Counted from the first letter of the stretch, positions 45,947 through 55,762 are shown. The stretch: DNA of 64,000 nucleotides from Aestuariivita sp. (GCA_018401465.1 JAGYKE010000005.1:1116001-1180000); one strand, 5' to 3'. Numbers and translations: made by a program. The notes: a model not told the origin generated them from the letters alone.

Positions 45947-46342
45947 ATGACCCCCGAACTCACCGCCCTCGCCCTCGCCGCCCTGCTGCAGGTCGTGCAG
46001 TTCGCGCTCTTCTCGGTCCCGGCGAACCGGGATCTTGGCCCCGGCTACACTTCCAGCGCCCGCGACCGGCCCCCCTCGCGCGAGATGTCGGTGATGACGG
46101 GCCGCCTGCAGCGCGCGCTCAACAACCATTTCGAGGGGCTGATCCTCTTCACCATCGCGGTTCTGGTCGTCACACTGGGCGATCAGTCCACGCCCTTTAC
46201 CGCCGGATGCGCCTGGGCCTACCTGGCCGCGCGCATCTTCTATGTCCCCGCCTATGCCTTCGGCCTGCGCCCCTGGCGTTCGGTCGTCTGGGCGGTGGGT
46301 TTCTTCGCCACGATATCCATGCTGATCGCAGCGCTCATCTGA
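45947..46342 (+). CDS. MAPEG-family membrane protein
   Basis: The 131-residue protein has four membrane helices and the MAPEG pattern: [19 protein letters not shown], then [21 protein letters not shown] (the Arg/Asn/Glu signature) and [30 protein letters not shown] proteins in eukaryotes conjugate glutathione or make eicosanoids; bacterial members have no firm role. It sits inside the suc operon between sucB and lpd, a position I recall from other Rhodobacteraceae, so it is probably expressed with the TCA genes. Confidence 0.85.
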   Translation: MTPELTALALAALLQVVQFALFSVPANRDLGPGYTSSARDRPPSREMSVMTGRLQRALNNHFEGLILFTIAVLVVTLGDQSTPFTAGCAWAYLAARIFYVPAYAFGLRPWRSVVWAVGFFATISMLIAALI

Positions 46343-46357
46343 TCTTCCTCTCGCCCC

Positions 46358-46391
46358 AAATATCCCGGGGGCGCGGGGGCAGAGCCCCCGC
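46358..46391. repeat. Dispersed repeat AAATATCCCGGGGG, copy 2
   Basis: AAATATCCCGGGGG leads into an 8-bp hairpin GCGGGGGC-AGA-GCCCCCGC (46373-46391). It matches copy 1 at 32158-32200. It lies between the MAPEG gene and lpd and could separate lpd expression from the rest of the operon. Confidence 0.7.
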
Positions 46392-46418
46392 ACCGACAAA
46401 GAAAAAAGGACCGACCCC

Positions 46419-47807
46419 ATGGCAAGCTATGACGTCATCATCATCGGCGCCGGCCCCGGCGGCTATGTCTGCGCCATCCGCTGCGCGCAGCTGGGCCTGA
46501 AGACCGCCGTGGTCGAAGGGCGCGAGACGCTGGGCGGCACCTGCCTCAACGTGGGCTGCATCCCCAGCAAGGCGCTCCTGCACGCCTCGCACATGCTGCA
46601 CGAGGCCGAACACAACTTCGCCGCCATGGGTCTCAAGGGTGCCGCGCCCAAGGTCGACTGGACGCAGATGCTCGCCTACAAGACCGACACGATCGGCCAG
46701 AACACCAAGGGCATCGAGTTCCTCTTCAAGAAGAACAAGATCGACTGGCTGAAAGGCTGGGGATCGATCCCCGCCGCGGGCCAGGTGAAGGTGGGCGACG
46801 AGGTCCACACCGCCAAGCACATCATCATAGCGAGCGGATCGGAACCCTCCTCCCTGCCGGGCGTCGAGGTGGACGAGAAGGTGATCGTCACCTCGACCGG
46901 CGCGCTGGACCTGCCGAAGGTGCCGAAGACCATGGTGGTGATCGGCGCGGGCGTGATCGGGCTGGAACTGGGCAGCGTCTATGCGCGGCTTGGCGCGAAG
47001 GTCACCGTCATCGAATATCTCGATGCCGTCACCCCCGGCATGGATGGCGAGGTGCAGAAGACCTTCCAGCGCATCCTGAAAAAACAGGGCCTCGACTTCG
47101 TCATGGGTGCCGCCGTGCAGAAGGCCGAGGCGCAGAAGACCAAGGCCAAGGTCACCTACAAGCTCCGCAAGAATGACAGCGAACACAGCGTTGAGGCGGA
47201 TGTTGTCCTCGTCGCGACGGGCCGCAGGCCCTATACCACGGGCCTCGGCCTCGACGCGCTGGGTGTGCAGATGACGAAACGCGGCCAGATCGCGGTTGAT
47301 GCCCACTGGCAGACGAACGTGACGGGCATCCACGCCATCGGCGACTGCATCGAAGGCCCGATGCTGGCCCACAAGGCCGAAGACGAAGGCATGGCGGTGG
47401 CCGAGGTCATCGCGGGCCGTCATGGCCACGTGAATTACGGCGTGATCCCGGGCGTGATCTACACCCACCCCGAGGTGGCGAATGTCGGCAAGACCGAGGA
47501 GCAGCTGAAAGAGGAAGGCCGCGCCTACAAGGTCGGAAAGTTCTCGTTCATGGGCAATGGGCGGGCCAAGGCGAATTTCGCGGGCGACGGTTTCGTCAAG
47601 ATCCTCGCCGACAAGGCAACCGACCGTATCCTCGGCGCCCATATCATCGGTCCGGCAGCGGGGGATCTCATCCACGAGATCTGCGTGGCGATGGAATTCG
47701 GGGCGTCGGCGGAAGACCTGGCTTTGACCTGCCATGCCCACCCCACCTATTCCGAAGCGGTGCGCGAGGCGGCGCTGGCCTGCGGCGACGGGCCGATCCA
47801 CAGCTGA
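46419..47807 (+). CDS. lpd: Dihydrolipoyl dehydrogenase (E3)
   Basis: The 462-residue flavoprotein has FAD-binding [20 protein letters not shown], the redox disulfide in [16 protein letters not shown], the NAD-binding [50 protein letters not shown] and the active-site His-Glu pair in [14 protein letters not shown]. It reoxidises the lipoyl groups of SucB and so completes the 2-oxoglutarate dehydrogenase complex. It could also serve pyruvate dehydrogenase. Ribosome site AAAAAAGGA precedes the ATG. Confidence 0.97.
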   Translation: MASYDVIIIGAGPGGYVCAIRCAQLGLKTAVVEGRETLGGTCLNVGCIPSKALLHASHMLHEAEHNFAAMGLKGAAPKVDWTQMLAYKTDTIGQNTKGIEFLFKKNKIDWLKGWGSIPAAGQVKVGDEVHTAKHIIIASGSEPSSLPGVEVDEKVIVTSTGALDLPKVPKTMVVIGAGVIGLELGSVYARLGAKVTVIEYLDAVTPGMDGEVQKTFQRILKKQGLDFVMGAAVQKAEAQKTKAKVTYKLRKNDSEHSVEADVVLVATGRRPYTTGLGLDALGVQMTKRGQIAVDAHWQTNVTGIHAIGDCIEGPMLAHKAEDEGMAVAEVIAGRHGHVNYGVIPGVIYTHPEVANVGKTEEQLKEEGRAYKVGKFSFMGNGRAKANFAGDGFVKILADKATDRILGAHIIGPAAGDLIHEICVAMEFGASAEDLALTCHAHPTYSEAVREAALACGDGPIHS

Positions 47808-47812
47808 TCCGA

Positions 47813-47969
47813 CCCCTCACCCCGACCCTCTCCCCCGAGGGGGAGAGGAGGGAGGCGCGTGGCGGCGGTAGTCGTCTGACCTTCTCCCTCCGGGGCAGAG
47901 GACAAAGCACACCGCAAGTACCGACGCTATTCCCCTCTCCCCCTCGGGGGAGAGGGTCAGGGTGAGGGG
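47813..47969. repeat. Inverted pair of CCCTCACCC-CCCTCTCCCC elements
   Basis: The left arm (47813-47848) and right arm (47934-47969) are near reverse complements, and each contains its own hairpin of the form CTCTCCCCC...GGGGGAGAG. This element is dispersed in many proteobacterial genomes. It sits between convergent lpd and the PPOX-family gene and probably serves as a two-way stop. The 85 bases between the arms hold no gene. Confidence 0.8.
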
Positions 47970-47987
47970 GCCGCGCGCCCTCTTGTC

Positions 47988-48590
47988 CTACCAGAGCGTT
48001 CCCGCCGCCCGGCCCGACCATTCCGCGTCATAGGCGGCACCGCCTTCGGCGCCGTCGGTCATCTCGGCCAGGATATCGCCCAGGCTCGGCAGGCCCGCGC
48101 TGTCCTCGCGCGACCAGAGGCCGGCGCGCATCACCGCGCGGGCGCATTGCACATAGATCTCGCCGATCGCGATCACGATGACGGTCGCGGGCAATTTGCC
48201 CCCGCGCCCGAAGCGCGTGCGCAGGGCCTCGTCGGCGCTCACCCGCGCCTGCCCGTTCACGCGCACCACGCTCTCCGATCCCGGCACCATGAACATGAGC
48301 GACACGCGCCCGTCCGCCACGATGTTGCGCAAGCTGTCCAGCCGGTTGTTGCCGCGCCAGTCGGGCATGGCCAGCGTGCCCGGGTCCAGTTCCTGCACCA
48401 CGGGGCCATCGTCACCGCGCGGGCTGGCATCCGTCCCGTCCGGGCCCACCGTCGCCAGCACACAGAAGCGCGAGGCCATGATCCAGCGCCGGTAAAGCGG
48501 TGTCATCCGCCGCGCCACCTTCCTGAGCGCCGGTGCCCCGGGCTGGCCGTAAAGCGCCTCGAGCGCCGATATGTCAGTGATTGCGTCCAT
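47988..48590 (-). CDS. FMN-binding pyridoxamine-5'-phosphate oxidase-like protein
   Basis: The 200-residue split-barrel flavoprotein of the PPOX class resembles the MSMEG_1061-type subfamily. Family segments are FCVLATVGPDGTDASPRGD (FMN phosphate binding), LAMPDWRGNNRLDSLRNIVADGRVSLMFMVPG, VNGQARVS and IYVQCARAVMRAGLW. Subfamily members bind FMN or F420; the substrate is unknown. Its first 17 bases overlap the end of the plsC-like gene, so it is co-transcribed with it. Confidence 0.85.
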   Translation of the reverse strand: MDAITDISALEALYGQPGAPALRKVARRMTPLYRRWIMASRFCVLATVGPDGTDASPRGDDGPVVQELDPGTLAMPDWRGNNRLDSLRNIVADGRVSLMFMVPGSESVVRVNGQARVSADEALRTRFGRGGKLPATVIVIAIGEIYVQCARAVMRAGLWSREDSAGLPSLGDILAEMTDGAEGGAAYDAEWSGRAAGTLW

Positions 48591-49308
48591 CCGGATCGAA
48601 CCCCGCTTCGCGCATCAGATCATCCGACCGCGTCTCGACCACCTGTTCCAGCCGCTCCATGAAGGCATCGCGGTCCATGCCCGGCGCGATCGGATCGAGG
48701 AATTCGACCACCGCGACGCCGGGCTTGCGCAGGATGCCGCGCTTGGGCCACATCACGCCGACATTGGTCGCGACCGGCACGCAGGGCTGCTTCAGTTCGG
48801 CGTAAAGCACGCCGGTGCCGACCTTGTAGGGCTTTTTCACCCCAGGCGGCACGCGGGTGCCCTGCGAATAGATGATCAGCTGGCCCGGTTCCGTGAACTT
48901 CCGCGCCACATCCTTGACCATCTTGGCGATGGCCGCGCCGCGCTTGCCGCGATTGACCGGCACGCAACCCAGCCGCTGGGCATAAAGCCCGACGATCGGG
49001 GTCCAGAGGATTTCGCGCTTCATGATGAACTTGGCCCGCGGCAGGGCGGTGAAGATCATCATGATGTCGAGGAAGGACTGGTGCTTGGCGGCGACGATGA
49101 CCTCGCCGTCGGGCACCGTGCCGCGCACTTCGGTGCGGATGCCGACCATCCAGCCCGCGGTCCAGAAGACCCAGCGCGACAGTGTCTTGCAGGCGCCATA
49201 GGCCCCCTCGCGCGACACCAGCGCATATGGCGCAAACGCAAGGCCCACGACCACGATCGCCACATACATCTGCACGACGAAGATCAGCGAGACGATCCAG
49301 CGCAGCAT
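48574..49308 (-). CDS. plsC: 1-acyl-glycerol-3-phosphate acyltransferase (PlsC-like)
   Basis: The 244-residue protein has an N-terminal membrane helix (VSLIFVVQMYVAIVVVGLAFA) and the acyltransferase domain: catalytic HX4D in KHQSFLD, then FIMKREILWTPIVGLYAQRLGCVPVNR and a variant motif YSQGTRVPPG where most enzymes have FPEGTR. It makes phosphatidic acid at the inner membrane. Its start overlaps the ftsX stop by one base (ATG 49306-49308), forming an ftsE-ftsX-plsC-PPOX operon. Confidence 0.88.
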   Translation of the reverse strand: MLRWIVSLIFVVQMYVAIVVVGLAFAPYALVSREGAYGACKTLSRWVFWTAGWMVGIRTEVRGTVPDGEVIVAAKHQSFLDIMMIFTALPRAKFIMKREILWTPIVGLYAQRLGCVPVNRGKRGAAIAKMVKDVARKFTEPGQLIIYSQGTRVPPGVKKPYKVGTGVLYAELKQPCVPVATNVGVMWPKRGILRKPGVAVVEFLDPIAPGMDRDAFMERLEQVVETRSDDLMREAGFDPDGRNH

Positions 49309-50204
49309 CAGGTCAGCCCCCTCAACATGCGGCGCGCAGCATAACCCGTGGCCAGAAGCGCGACACCGGCAGCCATCGGCGGGATGACGAGCGGCCAGAG
49401 CCAGCCCGCGCCGCGGAAGCCGAGGCCGGTGAGGAAGCCGCCGGCCTCAGAGGCGTCGGGCAGAAGGGCCACCCCCGCGACACCCAGCACCGTGCCGACC
49501 GTGGCACCCAGAAGCGCGCGCAGGGTGAAACGGCGGATGAAGGCGCTGGCGATGAAGCTGTCGCGCGCGCCGACAAGGCGCAGCACCTCGATCACCTGGG
49601 CATTGGCGGCAAGCGCGGCACTGGCCGCCAGCGTGATCATCGCGGCCATCGCGCCCGCGATCAGCAGGATCGAGACAAGGCCAAGACGGCGCAGGCTTTC
49701 GGCCGCCTCGACCAGCGGGCGGCGCCAGCGGCCGTGATCGTCGAGCACGGCGCCCGGCACTTCTGCCCCCAACCGCAGACGCAGACCGCGCGCATCATAG
49801 CCATCGGCGGTCTCGATCACCTCGATCAGTTGCGGAATGGGCAGCGTGTCGATGGGCAGGTCCGACCCGAACCAAGGGGCGAGCAGCGCCGCCTTTTCCT
49901 CGCGCGTCAGCGCGCGGGCCTCGGCCACGCCGGGGGTCTGGCGCAGGATCCGCAGGGCGGCGTCGGTCTGCAGCGCCATCTGTTCGGCCGGGGCGCTGAT
50001 GCGCAGGGTGGCGCTGCGGGCCAGTTCCTCGGACCAGCGGTCGGCGATGCGGCCGGCGGCCAGCGACAGCGCCAGCGCGAAAACGGCCAGAAAGGCCATC
50101 GCCCCGGAGGCGAAGAGCGTCAGCTGCGCGGTAAAGCCCGCGGGCGGCACGACGCGGTCGGACGGGGCGTCGCCGCGCAGGATATCGCGCATCTGGGCCA
50201 GCAT
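49308..50204 (-). CDS. ftsX: Cell division protein FtsX
   Basis: The 298-residue protein has four membrane helices: one near residue 25-50, then three in the C-terminal 140 residues, with a periplasmic domain (about 55-165) between. That is FtsX topology. VILRLVGARDSFIASAFIRRF-type cytoplasmic segment (here QVIEVLRLVGARDSFIAS) matches the FtsX/MacB coupling region. With FtsE it controls peptidoglycan hydrolases at the division site. The start overlaps the ftsE stop. Confidence 0.9.
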   Translation of the reverse strand: MLAQMRDILRGDAPSDRVVPPAGFTAQLTLFASGAMAFLAVFALALSLAAGRIADRWSEELARSATLRISAPAEQMALQTDAALRILRQTPGVAEARALTREEKAALLAPWFGSDLPIDTLPIPQLIEVIETADGYDARGLRLRLGAEVPGAVLDDHGRWRRPLVEAAESLRRLGLVSILLIAGAMAAMITLAASAALAANAQVIEVLRLVGARDSFIASAFIRRFTLRALLGATVGTVLGVAGVALLPDASEAGGFLTGLGFRGAGWLWPLVIPPMAAGVALLATGYAARRMLRGLT

Positions 50205-50881
50205 CAGAGATCCGCCCCTGCAAGCTGCAACCGCCGGTTCGAGATGCGCAGCACCCGCGCCTGCACCTGCGCCTTGGCGGCACGGATCAGTTGCAGGTCA
50301 TGGGTGGCGATCAGCACCGTCTTGCCCATGCGGTTGAGTTCCACCAGCAGGCGCAGCAGGCGCTGCGACATGTCCCAATCCACGTTGCCGGTGGGTTCGT
50401 CGGCAAGGATCAGGTCCGGCGACATGACGACCGCGCGGGCAAGCGCGGCACGCTGGCGTTCCCCGCCCGAGAGTTCCGGCGGCAGCGCGCCCGCCCGGTC
50501 GGAGAGGCCCACCCATGTCAGAAGCTCGGCGAGGTTCGACTGTTCCTGGCTCAGGTTCATTCCCGAGACCATCAGCGGCAGGGCGACGTTGTCGGCCACC
50601 GGTATGTGGTCGAGGAAGCGACAATCCTGATGCACGACGCCGACGCGCCGCCGCATCAGCGCCACCCCGTCGCGGTCGAGCGCGGGCACATCCATGTCGA
50701 AGACGCGCAGCCGCCCCGCGGTCGGCAGCAGCGCGCCATAGCAGAGCTTGAGGAAGGTGGTCTTGCCCGATCCCGACGGCCCGGTGAGGAAATGAAAGGA
50801 CCCCGCGGTCAGCCGGACCGAAACATCGCTGAACAATTCTCCGCCGCCATACGAATACGAGATATTGTCGAGGTCGATCAC
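50204..50881 (-). CDS. ftsE: Cell division ATP-binding protein FtsE
   Basis: The 225-residue ABC ATPase has Walker A GPSGSGKTTFLKL, Q-loop VHQDCRFLDHIPV, signature LSGGERQRAALARA, Walker B LILADEPTGNVD and the switch His in IATHDLQL. The GTG at 50881 (VIDLDNISYSYGGGELF) lies after AGGGA and gives normal FtsE length. The Q-loop DxRLL-type sequence and tight coupling with ftsX confirm the identity against MacB-type transporters. Confidence 0.93.
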   Translation of the reverse strand: MIDLDNISYSYGGGELFSDVSVRLTAGSFHFLTGPSGSGKTTFLKLCYGALLPTAGRLRVFDMDVPALDRDGVALMRRRVGVVHQDCRFLDHIPVADNVALPLMVSGMNLSQEQSNLAELLTWVGLSDRAGALPPELSGGERQRAALARAVVMSPDLILADEPTGNVDWDMSQRLLRLLVELNRMGKTVLIATHDLQLIRAAKAQVQARVLRISNRRLQLAGADL

Positions 50882-51081
50882 GGTCCATTCCCTGTTGTTG
50901 CTGGGTTTCTGCCCCAGCCGGGCCGCAGTTGCAATGGCACCGCACGGAACATGCCCGCGCTGGAAGGGTCCGCAGGATTTACCCCTTTTCGCTGCGCGGC
51001 GAAGTTCATATGCTACGTCGGCAGTGCGCCCGTGCAGCAATGGCGCGCAATGTGACATGGGGTTCTCTGGTAGCGAGACTG

Positions 51082-51852
51082 ATGCGGCTGACCTGTCCGA
51101 ACTGTGGCGCTCAATACGAAGTGCCCGATGACGTCATACCGGAAGATGGCCGGGACGTGCAGTGTTCAAATTGTGGCACGACGTGGTTCCAGCCCCATCC
51201 CTCGGCTGCAGCCCGGCCTGACGTGGGGCTGCGCCGCCTCGTCGATCCCCTGCCCCCAGAGGACACAGACGATGACGGGGACATGTCCCCACCCCCCCGG
51301 AGCGAGGCCCCGGCGCGGCCGGTGGCGCCCGATGCCGCCGACATCTTGCGGCAGGAAGCCGAATACGAGGCGCGCATGCGCCGGGAAGAGGCGGGCGGGA
51401 TCGAAACCCAGCCCGATCTGGGCCTGGACGAGGCCGCCGACGACATCGAGCGCCGCGCGCGGCAGGCGCGCGAGCGGATGGCGCGGCTCAAGGGTCCGGG
51501 CGCCGCTGCGGCGGCGCAACCCGCCGTCGAGACCGCACCGGTGCCGCCCGGATCGCGCCGCGACCGCCTGCCCGACATCGACGAGATCAATTCGAGCCTG
51601 CGCGCCCGTGCCGAACCCGTGGAACGGCCCACCGAAACCGACCCGGCCAAGACCGCGCCCCGACGCAGTGGTTTTGCGCGCGGCTTTTCGGTGTCGCTGA
51701 TCGTGGTGGTGCTGGGCGTGCTGGTCTATGCCAACGCCCCGCTCATCGCCGAGACTGTCCCGCAGGTCGATCCGGCGCTGAACACTTATGTCGTTTACAT
51801 AGACGGGCTGCGGCTCCAGCTTGACGCGCTGGTCCGGCCCTTGCTGCCGTAA
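51082..51852 (+). CDS. Zinc-ribbon (MJ0042-type) protein with a C-terminal membrane helix
   Basis: The 256-residue protein begins MRLTCPNCGAQYEVPDDVIPEDGRDVQCSNCGTTW: two CxxC pairs of an MJ0042-type zinc ribbon in residues 5-32. A long acidic, Pro/Arg-rich disordered stretch follows (about 45-205), then one membrane helix (GFSVSLIVVVLGVLVYANAPLI) and a short periplasmic tail. Such proteins are common beside ftsEX in Rhodobacteraceae and have no assigned role; a regulatory or scaffold protein of the envelope is plausible. It is divergent from ftsE. Confidence 0.82.
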   Translation: MRLTCPNCGAQYEVPDDVIPEDGRDVQCSNCGTTWFQPHPSAAARPDVGLRRLVDPLPPEDTDDDGDMSPPPRSEAPARPVAPDAADILRQEAEYEARMRREEAGGIETQPDLGLDEAADDIERRARQARERMARLKGPGAAAAAQPAVETAPVPPGSRRDRLPDIDEINSSLRARAEPVERPTETDPAKTAPRRSGFARGFSVSLIVVVLGVLVYANAPLIAETVPQVDPALNTYVVYIDGLRLQLDALVRPLLP

Positions 51853-51855
51853 GGC

Positions 51856-54450
51856 TCAGAACCGTTCCAGCAGGCGCTTGAGGTAATCGAGTTCGATCTC
51901 GGGGCGTTCGCCTTCGCCCGACCGGCGGCGGATTTCGTCAAGAAGATCGCGGGCGCGGCGATAGACATCGTCGCCCTGCAACAGGCCTTCGTCGGTGCCG
52001 ATGGACCCGTTCGTCCCGGCGTTGCGGCCCAGCGGATCGCGGCCCGGGGCCTGCACATCGGCGCCCTGCGTGCCCTGCCCGGTCTGACCCTCCTGCTGTT
52101 GCGCCATCGCTTCGCCCAGCGACCTCATGCCTTCGCGCAGCGCCTCCATCGCGTCGGACTGGCGATCGATGGCCTCGGCCAGATCGTTTTCGCGCAGCGC
52201 GTCCTCGGCCCCTTCCATGGCGCGGCCCGCCCGGTCGAGCGCGTCGCGCGCCGCGTCGCCTTCCTCGGTGCCCTGACCGGGCAACTGGCCCTGCTGGCGG
52301 CGCAGTTCATCGCGGAGCGCGCGCTGCCGTTGGGCAAGCGACTCTTCCAGCACGCCCTGACCCGGCTGGCCGTCCTGTGCCTGCCGGTCGCCGGGCGACT
52401 GGCCCTCACCCTGCCCCTGACCTTGGCCTTGTCCCTGACCGGGCTGCTGGCCCGGTTGCTGACCCTGACCCGGCTGCTGGCCTTCGCCCGGCTGGCCGCC
52501 GGGGTTGAACTGGTCCTGCAGGTCGCGGAAGGCCTGATCGGACAGGCCCTGCTGGTTGCGCAGCGTCTCGGCCAGCCCTTCCATGGCGCGCTGTCCTTCG
52601 GACTGGCCGCCCTGGCCCTGTCCTTGGGTGACGCGCATGTTCTCCATCATCTGCTGAAGCTCCTGCAGCGCCTGCTGCGCTTCGGCCATGCGGCCCTGCT
52701 CCATCAGTTCCTGAATGCGGTCCATCATGCGCTGCAGGTCGTCCTGCGTCATCTGCATGCTGTTTTCGGACATCTGGCCGTCCGGGTCCATCGGATCGCC
52801 GTTCTGCTGCGCCTGACGCGACAGCTGGCGGAGATATTCATCCGTCGCCTCGCGCAGTTCTTGCATGAGTTCGGCGATCTCTTCGTCGCTGGCGCCGTCG
52901 CGCATGGCCTGGCTCAGCCGTTCCTGCGCGCGCCGCAGCCGTTCCAGCGCATCGGAGAGATCGCCCTCTTCCAGAAGGACGGCAAGATCCCAGAGCGCCT
53001 CGGCGATTTCATCGCGCACCTCGCCGGTCAGGCCGATCTGCGTCTGCGTCTCAAGCCGCCGCAGGATGACGCGCAGGCGCAGATAGGCGGTTTCCGACCG
53101 GAACAGCCCCTCGGGCCGGTGCGACACGGCGCGCAGCACCTGCGCCACGCGGGTGGCGTTGTCGCGGTTCCACAGAATGTCACGCCGCTGTTCGGCGACC
53201 GATGCGGCCAGCGGGTCGAAGAACCTCCGCGCCGCAAGGCGCATGGCGTAAGGCGCGGCCTCGCCCACGTTTCCGGCGGCGTCGGTCGCGGTCAGCGTGA
53301 CCGTGACGGGCAGGTTGGCCCAGGGGTGTTTCGAGAAATCTTCGATCAGGGTTTCCTCGAATGCGACGCGGTTGCCCGCGATGGGCATGGGCAGCGGCAC
53401 CGTCACGTCGTCGCGCGGTTCGGGATCGAGCGCGAGGCCATGCCGGCGCTCGATCGTGGCCAGGTCCAGCGTCAAGAACGCCTCGCCCGTCTCGACCCCG
53501 TAATCGTCGGTCGCCATGAACGGCAGGGTGAGTTCGCCCATCGCACCGGTCTGGGGCGCGCCGGTGACGCGCAGTTCGGGCGCGGCGTCGGGGAGCATGA
53601 AGACCGACCACGCGCGCCCGGCGGGGCCTTCGACGCGCACCTCGCCCGATTGCGCGACGGTGAAATCCTGCACCGGGTCCGAGGCCGGGGGCACCTCGCC
53701 CACACGGCCGGACACGGTTTCCGCCAGCATCAGCGCGCCGACTTCGCCATAGAAGCGCAGGGTGATGCGGCTGCCCTGCGGCAGCGACAGGGTCTCGGCG
53801 GTCACGTCCGCCATATAGATGGTCGGCAGGCCGGTATAGCGCGGAGGTTCGGCCCAGCCTTCCCATGTGGGGCCGACAGCGGCCTGCGCGGCGCCGGGCG
53901 CCATGTCGGCCACGCTGCCCACGCGCCAGACCGACCCGAAGACAAGCGCCATGGCAAAGGCCAAAGCCGCGACGTAGCGCAGTGCATAGGGGTCGCGGTC
54001 GGCGATGCGCAGGTCGGGGCGGACAGCGCGGGCCTGCGCCGCGCGGGCGGCCATGAGCGCCTGATGCGCGCGCCAGACGGCGGCGGATGCGGCGTCGTCC
54101 GCCCCGATCGCCTGATTGTCCATCAGCGCCTGGATCGGGCGGCCCGGAAGGCTCGCGTCAAGGCGGGCCAGCGCCTCGATCCGGCCGGGCCAGCGGAAGC
54201 GGCGCGCGCCCCAGCCGGCGGCAACCAGCGCGCCCAGCGCGGCCAGCACCGCGCCGCCCCAGACAACCTCGACCGGCAGCAGATCGTGCAGACCCATCAT
54301 CAGCGCCGCCAGCGCCAGCATCACGATGCTGAAGACCGGCCAGAAGGCGCGCAGCGCGCGTTCCGCGGCCATTCCGGCACGCGTGACCGCCAGCGGCAGG
54401 CGCAGACGGGTCAGGACGGGGTCTTGTCCGGGGCCGGGGCGAAAGGCCAT
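51856..54450 (-). CDS. TIGR02302-family large membrane protein
   Basis: The 864-residue protein has two N-terminal membrane helices (about 35-75), a third near residue 160, a beta-rich periplasmic part (about 190-420) and helical segments with MxEL and QxxQ patterns (about 430-620). A low-complexity Gln/Gly/Pro stretch (about 650-690) and a charged C-terminal coiled region ending KRLLERF follow. This is the TIGR02302 (DUF4175) layout, found in most alphaproteobacteria. The function is unknown. Context with ftsEX and lysA suggests an envelope role. Its stop faces the zinc-ribbon gene's stop three bases away. Confidence 0.88.
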   Translation of the reverse strand: MAFRPGPGQDPVLTRLRLPLAVTRAGMAAERALRAFWPVFSIVMLALAALMMGLHDLLPVEVVWGGAVLAALGALVAAGWGARRFRWPGRIEALARLDASLPGRPIQALMDNQAIGADDAASAAVWRAHQALMAARAAQARAVRPDLRIADRDPYALRYVAALAFAMALVFGSVWRVGSVADMAPGAAQAAVGPTWEGWAEPPRYTGLPTIYMADVTAETLSLPQGSRITLRFYGEVGALMLAETVSGRVGEVPPASDPVQDFTVAQSGEVRVEGPAGRAWSVFMLPDAAPELRVTGAPQTGAMGELTLPFMATDDYGVETGEAFLTLDLATIERRHGLALDPEPRDDVTVPLPMPIAGNRVAFEETLIEDFSKHPWANLPVTVTLTATDAAGNVGEAAPYAMRLAARRFFDPLAASVAEQRRDILWNRDNATRVAQVLRAVSHRPEGLFRSETAYLRLRVILRRLETQTQIGLTGEVRDEIAEALWDLAVLLEEGDLSDALERLRRAQERLSQAMRDGASDEEIAELMQELREATDEYLRQLSRQAQQNGDPMDPDGQMSENSMQMTQDDLQRMMDRIQELMEQGRMAEAQQALQELQQMMENMRVTQGQGQGGQSEGQRAMEGLAETLRNQQGLSDQAFRDLQDQFNPGGQPGEGQQPGQGQQPGQQPGQGQGQGQGQGEGQSPGDRQAQDGQPGQGVLEESLAQRQRALRDELRRQQGQLPGQGTEEGDAARDALDRAGRAMEGAEDALRENDLAEAIDRQSDAMEALREGMRSLGEAMAQQQEGQTGQGTQGADVQAPGRDPLGRNAGTNGSIGTDEGLLQGDDVYRRARDLLDEIRRRSGEGERPEIELDYLKRLLERF

Positions 54451-54484
54451 TGCGGTCTCCGAGGGGTCTGCGCGCGGGATAGCG

Positions 54485-55750
54485 TCACAGCCATTCGGGA
54501 ATGGTATCGCGATTGATCATTTCGTCAAAGGTCGGACGTGCGCGGATAACCGCAAATTTATCGCCATCGACCAGAACCTCGGGCACCAGCGGGCGGGAAT
54601 TGTATTCCGACGCCATGACCGCGCCATAGGCCCCGGCGCTGCGGAAGGCGACAAGGTCCCCCGCCGCCACAGGCGGCATCACGCGCTGCCGGGCGAAGGT
54701 GTCGCCGGTTTCGCAGACGGGACCGACGACGTCGAAGGGGTGCTGTTCGGCCCCCGGGGCGGGTTCGATGACCGGGACGATGTCGTGATGCGCCTCGTAC
54801 ATGGCGGGGCGGATCAGGTCGTTCATCGCCGCGTCGAGGATGAGGAAATCGCGTCCTTCGCCCGATTTCACGTAGATCACCTCGGACACCAGCAGGCCTG
54901 CGTTGCCCACGATCAGGCGGCCCGGTTCGATCTCGATCTCGCAGCCCAGATGCCCGACAGTGCGGCGCACCAGATCACCGTAATCGCTGGGCAAAGGCGG
55001 CGGTTCGTTGCCACGGGTATAGGGAATGCCGAGGCCCCCGCCGAGATCGAGGCGCCGAATGTCGTGGCCGTCGGCGCGCAGGGCTTCGGTCAGGTCCGCA
55101 ACCTTGGAATAGGCGGTCTCGAACGGGGCGAGATCGGTGAGCTGGCTGCCGATATGGACATCGATGCCCACCACATCGATTCCCGGGAGGGAGGCCGCCA
55201 GCGCATAGACGTCGCGCGCCCGGGCAATCGGGATGCCGAACTTGTTTTCGGACTTGCCGGTGGCGATCTTGGCGTGGGTCTTGGCATCCACATCGGGGTT
55301 GACGCGGATGGTGATCGGGGCGGTGGTGCCCATAGAGGCGGCGATGGCGCTGATCGCCTCAAGCTCGGGTTCGCTTTCGACGTTGAACTGGCGCACGCCA
55401 CCTTCGAGCGCGAGGCGGATTTCCGCCGGCGTCTTGCCGACGCCGGAAAAGACGATGCGGTCACCGGGAACGCCCGCGGCCTTGGCGCGCAGGTATTCCC
55501 CGGCCGAGACAACGTCCATCCCCGCGCCTTCGCGGGCGAGCGTCTTCAGGATGGCCAGATTGCTCGCCGCCTTCATGGCGTAGCAGATCAGGTGATCCAT
55601 CCCCGCCAGCGCCTCGTCAAAGAGGCGGAAGTGGCGCACCAGCGTGGCGGTCGAATAGACATAGACGGGCGTGCCGACGGCGGCTGCGATGTCGGCCACC
55701 GGCACATCCTCGGCGAAGAGCGCGCCGTCACGATAAAGGAAATGATCCAT
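54485..55750 (-). CDS. lysA: Diaminopimelate decarboxylase
   Basis: The 421-residue PLP enzyme makes lysine from meso-diaminopimelate. The PLP lysine is in ICYAMKAASNLAILKTL (about residue 59). HIGSQLTDLAPFETAYSKV, GGGLGIPYTRGNEPP and EPGRLIVGNAGLLVSEVIYVK are cofactor and substrate blocks, and GPVCETGDTFARQR carries the conserved Cys. It follows argH, a small lipoprotein gene and a DUF2834 gene on the same strand, which is the usual Rhodobacteraceae order argH-lysA. Confidence 0.96.
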   Translation of the reverse strand: MDHFLYRDGALFAEDVPVADIAAAVGTPVYVYSTATLVRHFRLFDEALAGMDHLICYAMKAASNLAILKTLAREGAGMDVVSAGEYLRAKAAGVPGDRIVFSGVGKTPAEIRLALEGGVRQFNVESEPELEAISAIAASMGTTAPITIRVNPDVDAKTHAKIATGKSENKFGIPIARARDVYALAASLPGIDVVGIDVHIGSQLTDLAPFETAYSKVADLTEALRADGHDIRRLDLGGGLGIPYTRGNEPPPLPSDYGDLVRRTVGHLGCEIEIEPGRLIVGNAGLLVSEVIYVKSGEGRDFLILDAAMNDLIRPAMYEAHHDIVPVIEPAPGAEQHPFDVVGPVCETGDTFARQRVMPPVAAGDLVAFRSAGAYGAVMASEYNSRPLVPEVLVDGDKFAVIRARPTFDEMINRDTIPEWL

Positions 55751-55762
55751 CTTGTGCGCCCG

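Noticed and set aside
47849-47933. Possible small gene between the arms of the inverted repeat behind lpd
   Set aside because: Frames here are made of repeat-derived Pro/Arg sequence and have no ribosome site.
52380-52520. Repeated short units that could suggest a CRISPR or tandem repeat array
   Set aside because: They encode the Gln/Gly/Pro low-complexity part of the TIGR02302 protein; no spacer pattern exists.
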